Shown piece after piece: positions 55,505 through 64,000 of a DNA stretch of 64,000 bases. Position numbers and translations under genes: made by a program. The stretch is from contig NC_083692.1 of the NCBI RefSeq assembly GCF_033118175.1, positions 92,243,501-92,307,500 on the forward strand. Direction: 5' to 3'. The notes under the pieces were generated by a model, which saw nothing but the letters and a program-made list of their open reading frames with translations, ran no database searches and was not told the DNA's origin. Source of the stretch: Dama dama (Eukaryota; Chordata; Mammalia; Artiodactyla; Cervidae). The first letter of the stretch is position 1. Every line of letters starts with the position of its first letter.

Positions 55505-55938
55505 ATGATAAAATAAATATTCTCCTGAAAAAGATTAATGTAACCTACTGAAGGGGTTGTGGTTGTGGAGTACATTTTACCTTTTAGTTTTGAATTCTTA
55601 TTTGGATAACCTGAGTTTCTGGTTGTAAAATTTAGTGTTTTTTTTTAATGGCCCCCAGGGAGCCTTTTACTTGCTACTGTGTTTCAAAAGAAGAGAAATA
55701 CGAGATGAGGATTTGATGAGTAGTTAAGTATTTCTAAGGGTATCATTTCAGCCTCTTATTCTTATTAAGAACATAGGTAACCTCAAGAATATATGTATAT
55801 ATAGCTATTTCTGTAGAGGAATAGTGTTGGTTAGCTTCTTGACTTTGAGATACTGAAATGCTGGTCTTAGTAGTATGCTCCCTAAGTAAGATGGGCAGGG
55901 AAGGGAAGTGGTCCAACTAAAGATAATTGACCTTTTCT
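55505..55938 (+). other. Intronic, nothing recognised
   Basis: No repeat or exon recognised. Confidence 0.4.
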
Positions 55939-56222
55939 ATAGAGCAGTATATTTCAAACTTTTTTGATCTAACCCAGAGTAAGAAATAGATTATTTTTGC
56001 ATAACACAGTAGACAAGTACACATGTGTATTTATAAAACTGAAACAAAAGTTAAATGAAAAAACTTTATTTTTTTACTACTTACGATATACTCTGATGTT
56101 TCTAGTTCTATTCTCTTCCATTAAAACAGTGCTGACCACAACCCCTGAATTGATTTCGGGAGTCATGGATTACAATCCTGACTAATGGGTTACAACCAGC
56201 CGTTTGGAAACTCTCCGATAGA
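55939..56222. mobile_element. Non-autonomous DNA-transposon fossil
   Basis: Edges TATTTCAAACTTTTTTGATC and AGCCGTTTGGAAACTCTCC are roughly inverted. Inside are TAACCCAGAGTAAGAAATAG, AACTGAAACAAAAGTTAAAT and TGACTAATGGGTTACAACC. The pattern resembles an old hAT-type MER element; family not named. Confidence 0.5.
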
Positions 56223-56314
56223 AGTAGCTATTGACTAAAATCTGTTCACACTGGCCAGCTAAATAAGCACAATCACAGCCAAGTGGGAATGCTTGGTATG
56301 GGAAGGACGTGAGT

Positions 56315-56525
56315 AACGGATACTGACTACTTGTTATGTGTTCAGCATTAGTACATTTTTTTTATATTCACTACAGTGTTGTAGAGTCGTCAGTCTTCCT
56401 ATTTTATGTGGAGAAATAGGCTCAGAGAGGCAAGTAACTTGCTTAAGGTCACATAAATAGCAAAGGTCAGGACTCAGATTTGGAGTTAGTCTGCCTAACT
56501 CCAAAGCCCAAGCATTTGCCATCAT
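56315..56525 (-). mobile_element. MIR SINE
   Basis: Antisense MIR: CTACTTGTTATGTGTTCAGC, CTATTTTATGTGGAGAAATA, GGCTCAGAGAGGCAAGTAAC, TTGCTTAAGGTCACATAAAT. Confidence 0.88.
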
Positions 56526-57169
56526 GTTATTGTGACTCCCAGGTAAGTAATACTGCAATAGACATGCTAAACTTAGAAGGGAATTAGTGACATTTAGGTG
56601 TCTTCAAAATTTTATAGTGGAAAATAACAATAAAAAGCCCCATTAAATGTGAGTTGAGACAGGCATAAACATTGACAAACAGTTAAATAGTGATAGATTA
56701 TATTGGCTTTCCAGGGAGCTTAAGTTCTTCATGCCTCTGCTCATCCAAGAGGTAGAGGTAATATCCTTAAGGCTGAGATATGGGATTTTCTTGTTGGTAA
56801 AGTAAATGAAATGTTCAAAGGCCTTACTATTGCACCAGAGCAGATAATAAGGCAATTAGAACTGTTAAATTGATGAAACACCAGACTGGGATGAATTATA
56901 TCATGAATTGCAAAGAAACAAGAAATTTTATGGCCATTTTTGAGACCTAAGGATGAAGGATATATCAGTAAAGTGAAGACAAATTGATAGTTAAACTTAA
57001 AGTGCTACATTTATTGACCTGAAAACCCAACTAAGCATTTTAGGGTCAGTTTCAGAATATTATTTATCAGCTTTGTAAATAGAAAAGATTATCAGTCTGT
57101 GCTCATAGTTTGATTTCCTCTATTAATAAAGTGAGTTTAAGATGTATTTCTTTCTTTCCGTTTTTGCAT
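56526..57169 (+). other. Intronic, nothing recognised
   Basis: Minus frame 56643-56855 (70 aa) has no motif. No repeat recognised. Confidence 0.4.
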
Positions 57170-57312
57170 TGTAACACTCCCTGGGGACCATCTAGTCCAG
57201 CCTCCTCATTTTACAGATGTTGAACCTGCAATCCAGAGAAATTAAGCAGCTTACCCAAGATCACATTACAAAGTAGTCAAGAATTAGAACTAAAACCCAG
57301 GTCACCTGACAT
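57170..57312 (-). mobile_element. MIR-like SINE
   Basis: GGGGACCATCTAGTCCAGCC, CTCATTTTACAGATGTTGAA, CTTACCCAAGATCACATTAC, AACTAAAACCCAGGTCACCT. Confidence 0.65.
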
Positions 57313-59364
57313 CCCATTGGCTTATTAACTTGTTTGACCTGAGTAGGAGCATTGGTACATTACTTCTTACAGAAGCTAATTTGCAAAATACTCTGTTTTC
57401 TTTAAAATTTTCGTCACATAAATAATCCCACTGCTAACAAATAGTGCACTTTTTGCCAAAGAAAGCTGGAAAACAGTTACTGGAGATGGCTAGCCTTTCA
57501 TGGAAGAAATGACATTTGAGGTAGGTAGATCTTGAGTGAGTGGCCGAGATGAGGAGAGGCGAGGATCGGAAGGGGAGTCATGTCACCTTAGCAAAGGAAA
57601 TAGAAACCTGCACGTCTCATTTAGGAAGTGGATAGGGCGTACTTGGGACATTTATGGACATTATGATAGTTGTGTAAGAAGCAGGGGGTGTATAATGAGA
57701 AATACTGCCCGGGTGGGCTGTCTTTAATGTCCTTTTGAGAAATTTGTAATACTATAGACATTGTTTCTATTTATTGAATTATCTGAATAAAGCAAAGGAA
57801 TTCTAGTAACCGTTTGAGGGCTGTGTTGTCCAGATAAAGAGAACAGTTGACTCTTAGTATTTAATTTTCTTTTTCCCAGCTAGATTTTTAAACTTCAGAC
57901 CAACTTGATCTGTGTTGGGTGATGTTTAGTTAAGTGCTACGTGGTAGTAGTTGCACAATCAGTGTTTATTTAAAATGGATGAGTTTCTGCTTTGGGAATT
58001 TCTTTTAAGTGGCGGTGATCTTGTTTTTTGTTGTTTTGTTTATAATGTAAACCAGAATGTACATAAAGTATGCACAAAATAATGAAGAATGAACAATAAT
58101 CATAGGGGTATTCACATATTAAGCCAGATAAACTTGAATGCTCTTACTGTGTTACCTTTCTATTAGGTTAGAATTACAAAACTCATATTCAGTAGGTGGG
58201 AACCTAATATCTAATTTTCACTAGAATGGTTAATACTATTTTAAGAAAATGAAAATAAATTCTAGTTAATTGTCAACATGGGCTAAAAAATTAGCAGTTG
58301 GATCACACCAAAGGTAATGATGGCATCACATTGAACTGGTGGTGTTCTGTATGGCGCCATAGGTGTTATATTAAATACAGTTTTATTTAAATCATATTAA
58401 TTATCTGAAAGAAAGCATGCAAGAAAATCCACAAAGATGCAAAATTTGGATTGTAATTAGAATAGAGCTGAGAAGAACTAGAGTGATGGGGCATACCTAG
58501 GTAAGCATGATGAAATTTCCTTTGAAAAATTAATTCCCTCAAGAGGAAAATGGAGCAAATTAAATACAGTAAAAATGTTTTGTTTCTGATTTGGCATTTG
58601 CCAATGAGTGAAAATTGAGCATCTCAGTTAAGAGCCTGTCTTTCCATGTTGTGATTCTTTGTATCCAGGATATCAGTAAACAAAATCTCTTCATAATATG
58701 TAAAATCAATATATATATATATAATTCCATAGGCTATAGATACCCATTTATTTACGGAGAAAATACGATTGATAGAGAGTCTGTAACAGGAAATTTGTAA
58801 TCAGTCTTTGTGGAGAAGCTATATGTCTAGGAAATGTTTTCAGTAATGTCCCAAATCACTAATTGAGATGTGTTCATTTTTTTCTTTAAAGAGAAAAGAT
58901 TATAATAGGTTTCCCCATCTATCAGTATTGCCCACCCAGAATGTTAAATTAATGAGACTCTACCAAGAAATTACCTCTAAAGTCTTCTAGAAATTTCTCC
59001 ATCTGAAAAATAAAAATGTTAGCTGCCTTTCACTTTACCAGTAAACTAAAATACTCTTTTGTGAAAAAGTGCTTTCTTATCTACATAAATCTTAAAGCCA
59101 TAAGGGTAAGATTGATATGCCTGTCTATATACATGTTATGAAATAAAATTTCTCTAGGGGAACAGAACAAAAAAGGAGGTAAAAGGAAGAAAAAATCAAG
59201 TAAAGTAGACAAACAAATGACATATTGAGTCAAGTATTTACCGACTACATGACAGATAAGGGATAAGACCTAGAATTCTTATGAATTAATAAGAGAGAGG
59301 AACACTTCATCATAAAAAATATAAAGGAAATTTCCATACAAAGAAAGAATTAGATGAATATGAG
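57313..59364 (+). other. Intronic, largely unique
   Basis: About 2 kb without a clear repeat or exon. A short (TA)n run lies near 58,709-58,724. Confidence 0.4.
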
Positions 59365-59550
59365 CTATAATAATAACACTGTGAACTACGTTTGGTTTTA
59401 AGTACTTAATAGGTATTAACCCATTTAATTCTCCCAGCTGCTAATGTTGTCCTTGCTCATTGAGAAAACTGAAGCACCAAGAATTTAAGTAACTTGAACC
59501 AGTCAAACCAGCAAGTTCAGAAAGTCAGACTGTATCCTTTAATGACTCTA
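59365..59550 (-). mobile_element. MIR SINE
   Basis: Antisense MIR: ACTTAATAGGTATTAACCC, ATTTAATTCTCCCAGCTGC, TGAGAAAACTGAAGCACC, GAATTTAAGTAACTTGAACC. Confidence 0.75.
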
Positions 59551-59591
59551 ACTGATCACAAAATACAAATAAGCACAGCTGTGATATCATT

Positions 59592-59822
59592 CCCTGGTGA
59601 CTGAGTGGTAAAGAATCTGCCTGCAGTACAGGAGATGTGGATTTGATCCCTGGGTTCGGAAGATCCCCTGGAGGAGAAAATGGCAGCCCACTCCAGTATT
59701 CTTGCCTTGGAAATCCCGTGGACAGAGGAACCTGGGAAATCCCATGGACAGAGGACTGGTGGTCTACAGCCTGTGGGTCAAAAAAGAGTCATACATGACT
59801 TAATGACCGAAAACAACAAAAA
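59592..59822 (+). mobile_element. Bov-tA SINE with internal duplication and TSD
   Basis: CCCTGGTGACTGAGTGGTAA, GATCCCTGGGTTCGGAAG, GAAAATGGCAGCCCACTCC. A 21-bp block is present twice (59,709-59,729 and 59,735-59,755, one mismatch). Direct repeats TGATATCATT (59582-59591) and TGATATTATT (59823-59832). Confidence 0.88.
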
Positions 59823-59832
59823 TGATATTATT

Positions 59833-60640
59833 GGTCACCTGTAACATTGGCATAAATGAAAATACCGAGTGTGGGTGAGAGGGATGGACTTGCTTCTCAC
59901 TGCTGATGTAAATGTCAGGTGGTGCAGTCTGTGGAGGACAGTTTGGCAATGCATGTCACTAAGTAAAATGTACATTCTACCCTTAGACTTAGAAGCCATG
60001 ATGAGATTTTCCCCTAAATGCAGACAAGGGTATTAGATGTATGTACGATTATGTTCATCTAAGTACTTTTTAATAATATTTTAAAATCCCTGGAGAAGGA
60101 AATGGCAACCCACTCCAGTATTCTTGCCTGGAGAATTCCATGGACAGAGGAGGCTGGCAGGCTACTGTCCATGGTGTCACAACATTTGGGCTTCCCCCGT
60201 GGCGTTAGTGGTAAAGAATCTGCTTGCCAATACAGGAGGCACAAGAGATGGGGGTGGGATCCCTGGGTCGGGAAGATCCCGTGGAGAAGGAAATGGCAAC
60301 CCATTCCAGTATTCTTACCTAAAGAAAATCCTGTGGACAGAGGAACCTGGTGTGCTGTAGTCCATGGAGTCAAAGAGTTAGGTACGACTGATTAACTGAG
60401 CACACATAATTATGTTCATCTCAGTATTTACGATGCTATTCTAAAGTAGGAAGTAATTTAAATGCTCACTGATATTGCATGCAATCAGTGAAACGCTGTA
60501 CATACAGTTATTAAAAAATACCTGATACAGGGGTGTGTGCATTGATGTGGAAGGACTTTCACAAACTATTGAATGAGACTAAACGAGGGCACTGTGAGAG
60601 ACGGGATAGTCAGTACACTAAGCATGTGGTAACTGTTGAA
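59833..60640 (+). mobile_element. Old L1 ORF2 end, split by Bov-A/Bov-tA
   Basis: GAGTGTGGGTGAGAGGGATG, GGTGGTGCAGTCTGTGGAGG, AGTTTGGCAATGCATG before the insert, and AGGAAGTAATTTAAATGCTC, GCATTGATGTGGAAGGAC after it: sense, strongly diverged L1. Confidence 0.6.
60087..60408 (+). mobile_element. Bov-A plus Bov-tA composite SINE
   Basis: A Bov-A unit (CCTGGAGAAGGAAATGGCAA to ATGGTGTCACAACATTTGG) is directly followed by a complete Bov-tA (GGCTTCCCCCGTGGCG, GATCCCTGGGTCGGGAAG, GGAAATGGCAACCCATTCC, CATGGAGTCAAAGAGTTAGG). Confidence 0.88.
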
Positions 60641-60825
60641 TAGACGGGTGGATAGGAGAACACTGGTATAGTGGAAAGTGTTTAACACTTGAAACTTGAA
60701 GGCTTCTGTCCTTGTTCCCTGTTAGTAACAACAGATCACTTGAGTTTAAGCTTTTTAAAACATTGATGTTCCACAAATATTTCTTTTAAAAGAAGCAATT
60801 CAGCTTGCAATAACATCTGTATTCA
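60641..60825 (+). other. Intronic; weak MIR-like signal
   Basis: GTATAGTGGAAAGTGTTTAA followed by TTGAAGGCTTCTGTCC hints at a degraded sense MIR-type element; low certainty. Confidence 0.3.
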
Positions 60826-61205
60826 TTTTTTAGGGCTGCCAATACAAAATTACTGCAAACTGGGTGACTTAACACAGCTAAAATTTATTCTCACATTTCT
60901 GAAGGCTACAAGTCTGAAACCAGGGTGTCAGCAAATCATGCTCTTTCCTTCATTCTTCCATGCCCCTTCTAGTTTATGATTACCAACAATCCTTGGTATT
61001 CCTTGGCTTTTGGTAGCATACCTCTGGTCTCTGCTTCTGTCTTCACATGGTCTTCTTCCTTGTGTGTCTCTCATAAAGACACGAGTCATTGGACTTAGGG
61101 CCCACCCCAATCAATTGTGTCTACAACGAGCTTATTTCCAAATGAGATCACATTCTGAGGTTCTGGGGCAGACATGAATTTTAGGCAACACTGTTCACCT
61201 CCATA
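60826..61205 (-). mobile_element. MLT1-type (MaLR) LTR
   Basis: Reverse LTR pattern: TAGGGCTGCCAATACAAAAT, TGGGTGACTTAACACAGCTA, AAATTTATTCTCACATTTCT, GAAGGCTACAAGTCTGAAAC, TTAGGGCCCACCCCAATCAA. Solo and old; subfamily not determined. Confidence 0.7.
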
Positions 61206-62029
61206 CAACATCTCAATTGAATGCAGTCTCAAGGATGGAGTCTTACTGAATAGTCAAATTTTCAAGTTTTACTTAAGAAAAAAAAATCACCAAAGAATTA
61301 TTTAAATTTAACCATTCTAAAACATTATAAAATACTTTATATACCAGTATTAATACTTAGTATTATATTAAAACATTACCTAAGAGACTAAAATTAAGAT
61401 TTAACCTCAGGATAAAATAAAAGCAGTATTTAATAAAGATACACAACGCTGTCTGAGAGAATGGTTTCTAGTCTTGTAAGACTAGACTATTAACTGATTG
61501 ACTGGATTATCTTCTCCACAAGGAGTATGTTAATAGGAAGGAAGCTTGATCAACAGAAGTGCAAAATAGAAAATCACAGAGTAAATGTTGGTGTTGTTCA
61601 CCAAGGCCTTGTCCAGGAGATGGGGGTTTTCAGAGTATACTTTTACTGTCTATAAGACCACTCTGCATTTACTTTTTAACAGTGGAACTTTTTTCCCCTC
61701 TAAAAGAAATCTTAAATAGATTTCAAGCACATGAAACAGCAAAAACCTAAGAGCTTCTAAGATACCTCCTTAGAATGCTAATGTGCCAAGAAAAGACTGA
61801 AAAGTACTTAAGCTATGAAATAATTTTGTTTTTCTAATTCTCCTTTTTTTGGTACCATACTTAACAATGAATATTCTGGTAAGGCTATGACTTTACATAT
61901 AGGTCTGCCTATCATAAGAGGGTGGGCTTGCTTTTCAGAATAGACTTTTTTCTAGTGCTAATAACAATTATGCTTCTCACTGGACGTTAATAAATTGGCA
62001 TTCTAGCATTATAAGTCAGCCTCAATAAT
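61206..62029 (+). other. Intronic, nothing recognised
   Basis: AT-rich. The + frame 61559-61750 (63 aa) has no motif. Confidence 0.4.
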
Positions 62030-62046
62030 CAGCGTTGTTCTGCACC

Positions 62047-62263
62047 TCCCCCGCCTTTTTAATTTGGCCGCACTAAGTCTGTGGCCCACAAGCTTCTCAG
62101 GAGCACAGGCTTCTCTTCTGGAGCATGGGCTCTAGAGGATTCAAGCTCAGTAGTTGTGGCTCATGGGCTTCGTTGCTGGGATCTTAGTTCCCTGACTAGT
62201 GACCAAATGGTGTCCCCTGCTTTGGAAGATGGGTTCTTAACTGCTGGACCACCAGGGAAGTCC
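62047..62263 (-). mobile_element. CHR-type SINE with TSD
   Basis: TTAATTTGGCCGCACTAAGT, TGGGCTCTAGAGGATTCAAG, GTTCCCTGACTAGTGACC, GGACCACCAGGGAAGTCC. Flanks CAGCGTTGTTCT (from 62030) and CAGTGTTGTTCT (from 62264). Confidence 0.88.
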
Positions 62264-62396
62264 CAGTGTTGTTCTACCCTTAAGACGTGATTCCACTCTT
62301 GGTGGGCTGATGAAATTAAATTTGAGCCTAAGAACCAGAACTTTAGCTGTGATTAATCGACCAAGGAAGGAAAAGTATTTTACTAAGGCACTTCAA

Positions 62397-62692
62397 TCCT
62401 AAAGGAAATCAGTCCTGAATATTCATTGGAAGGACTGATGCTGAAGCTGAAACTCCAAATACTTTGGCCACCTGATGTAAAGAACTGACTCATTGGAAAA
62501 GACCCTGATGCTGGGAAAGATTGAAGGCAGGAGGAGAAGGGGGTTGACAGAGGATGAGATAGTTGGATGGCATCACCGACTCCATGGACATGAGTCTGAG
62601 TAAGCTCCGGGAGTTGGTGATGGGCAGGGAGGCCTGGCATGCTGCAGTCCATGGGGTCGCAGGAAGTCGGACATGACTGAGCGACTGAACTG
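62397..62692 (+). mobile_element. BovB 3' fragment with TSD
   Basis: CCTAAAGGAAATCAGTCCTG, GAAGGACTGATGCTGAAGC, ACCCTGATGCTGGGAAAGAT, CATGGGGTCGCAGGAAGTC, ending GAGCGACTGAACTG. Flanks AAGGCACTTCAA (62385-62396) and AAGGCCCTTCAA (62693-62704). Confidence 0.93.
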
Positions 62693-62837
62693 AAGGCCCT
62701 TCAAGTAGACTACCTCCTGACCTTTCCAGTGGAATATAACCATACATGTTGTCAGGTCCATGAGTGTTAGTTTTTTTCTCATTTGAGGTTCTATTAGAAG
62801 TTTGGTTTTAAACAGAGCATATCATTTAACCTTTTTT

Positions 62838-62874
62838 TTTTTTTCTTTTTACCCTTCCTGATTCTGCTGCTCCT
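62838..62874 (-). mobile_element. Tiny TSD-flanked insertion with poly-T head
   Basis: The 16-bp sequence TCATTTAACCTTTTTT occurs at 62822-62837 and again at 62875-62890. Between them lie a T-rich run and about 23 bp of unrelated sequence. This looks like an extremely 5'-truncated retroposed copy in reverse orientation. Confidence 0.5.
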
Positions 62875-62890
62875 CATTTAACCTTTTTTA

Positions 62891-64000
62891 ATATTCACAT
62901 TTATTGCTGTCCTTTATGATAAATAAAGGTAAGACCCCTTTAGGGGATTATCAAGTTGTTGAGGCCTTTATATTTTCCTTGAAGTGCTCCTAACTGCCTT
63001 GCTTTATATGGTTCTTCTTTCTCTTCCCTGTTCAGATTTTCATCATTGCTTTTTCTGTCAGCATGCCTGTCTATGGCACTAATTTCCCCCTTCATTGTAG
63101 ATTACCTTAAAACACAAGAAATCAAAATTGTATGTAAATTTATAAGAAACCAGATTTATGGAAATATGCTTAAAGAGTAACTGTTCTGAATGAGGACGTG
63201 AAGATCTCTCCTATAAATCATAGGTATAAACCTTAGTGTAAATTTTGACCTTAATTTTGGCTCTCCTGAGGCCCTTTTCTTGCCTTTTTTCTTAATGAGA
63301 AAAAAATTGACATCTCTTTAAATTAGGTAAAGGTGCATACTACCTACATTTCTGGGGGTAGATATGCTTGCAGTTTCAAAATGCATTATTCTAATAAAAA
63401 TATGCATAATCTCTTTTGTCCATATCGTCTTCAGTATTTGTATTGGAAGCATGGTTTTGGTAGAAAAATAACTTTTACTAAACAGATATCTCTTTCTCTG
63501 AGGAGGACTGTTAGGGTATGAACTCTTAAAAGTAGGTTATAAGCCTTAAAGTTCCTGGCTCAGTAATTTTTTCTTCTACATTTTTCTCCAAAATCTTAAA
63601 ACTGGAAGCTTTACCTGATTAACTCTACTTTACCTTAGCTTTACTCATGTTATCAGCATGAGTATATTTATATTATCTTTTCTACTAATGTTTTAAAAAC
63701 TTATTTTCATTTTTGTATATTTTGTACTTAGAAGTTTCACAGTCAAGTAACCTATTTTTTATTTCTTTTGCTTTTTTCATTATTATGAAATCACATACTG
63801 TCATTTAAGTACATCTATTTGGGTGAGTTAGACGTGAAGTTTGTGTTTAGACTGTATTGACTGTATTTATAACTTCAAAATTGGGTTTTTTTGGAAAGTG
63901 TGAATTTTTTTTCATGTTCTTACCTTTTCATGTCTCCTATTCTGGGGAAAGGGCCAAAGTTTTTGGAGTTATAAAATTTCCCTATAGGGAATTACCTGGC
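62891..64000 (+). other. Intronic to window end, nothing recognised
   Basis: AT-rich. The + frame 63333-63521 has no motif. No clear repeat or TBCA exon was seen before the window ends. Confidence 0.4.

Larger units (their letters stand above)
21546..64000 (+). other. TBCA: TBCA intron 1 (inferred, continues beyond window)
   Basis: It starts with the donor GTAAGG. I searched by eye for exon 2, expected to continue the Arg codon into LVKEKVMYEKEA, and did not see it, so the intron appears to run past the window. It is filled with L1, BovB, SINE and old repeats. A large first intron fits what I recall of mammalian TBCA. An overlooked short exon cannot be excluded. Confidence 0.65.

Noticed and set aside
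1..64000. CRISPR arrays, operons, phage or other prokaryotic systems
   Set aside because: The repeat content is mammalian; direct repeats seen are target-site duplications or microsatellites, not regularly spaced arrays.

Overview
The window is nuclear DNA of a ruminant, most likely a bovid (cattle, sheep or goat type). The diagnosis rests on the interspersed repeats. Bov-tA and Bov-A tRNA-derived SINEs, BovB (RTE) LINEs with their GACTGAACTGAACTGA-type 3' tail, CHR-type artiodactyl SINEs and a ruminant L1 3' UTR occur throughout, on top of older MIR, L2, L1M, LTR and DNA-transposon fossils. There are no operons and no long intact host open reading frame. Species cannot be fixed from what I can see.

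One host gene is recognisable. A CpG island at about 21,235-22,105 holds the first coding exon of TBCA (tubulin folding cofactor A) on the + strand. Its ATG at 21,493 opens a frame beginning MADPRVRQIKIKTGVVK and runs into a consensus splice donor at 21,546. The promoter looks like a TATA-less housekeeping type, with a full NRF1-type palindrome and an Sp1-type GC box within about 115 bp of the ATG. I did not find exon 2 on a visual scan, so about 42 kb (21,546-64,000) appears to be TBCA intron 1, and 1-21,200 appears to be 5' intergenic DNA.

Layout. 1-21.2 kb: intergenic, with old L1, MIR and L2 fossils overlaid by Bov-tA, Bov-A and CHR SINEs; several insertions have clear target-site duplications (TSDs). 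21.2-22.1 kb: CpG island, promoter and exon 1. 22.1-35.5 kb: intronic, with L1 fossils at 23.1 and 26.0-27.6 kb and a 1.3-kb BovB at 30.0-31.3 kb. 35.8-38.1 kb: a probable solo LTR and two copies of a second LTR-like family. 38.48-42.58 kb: a 4.1-kb 5'-truncated ruminant L1 whose ORF2 is nearly complete but has three frameshifts and one nonsense codon. 43.4-46.4 kb: L1 fossil, BovB with TSD, and a third LTR-like copy. 53.2-55.5 kb: a nested stack in which an L1 contains both a BovB and a Bov-tA. 55.9-64 kb: MIR, DNA-transposon and LTR fossils, SINEs and a small BovB.

No previously undescribed biological system is evident. The items most worth checking are the nested transposon stratigraphy, a YADN reverse-transcriptase motif shared by two BovB copies, a tiny TSD-flanked insertion, an LTR-like family present three times, and some unexplained non-repeat blocks. 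All coordinates and family names come from reading by eye. Family-level names for old repeats need a repeat-library search.
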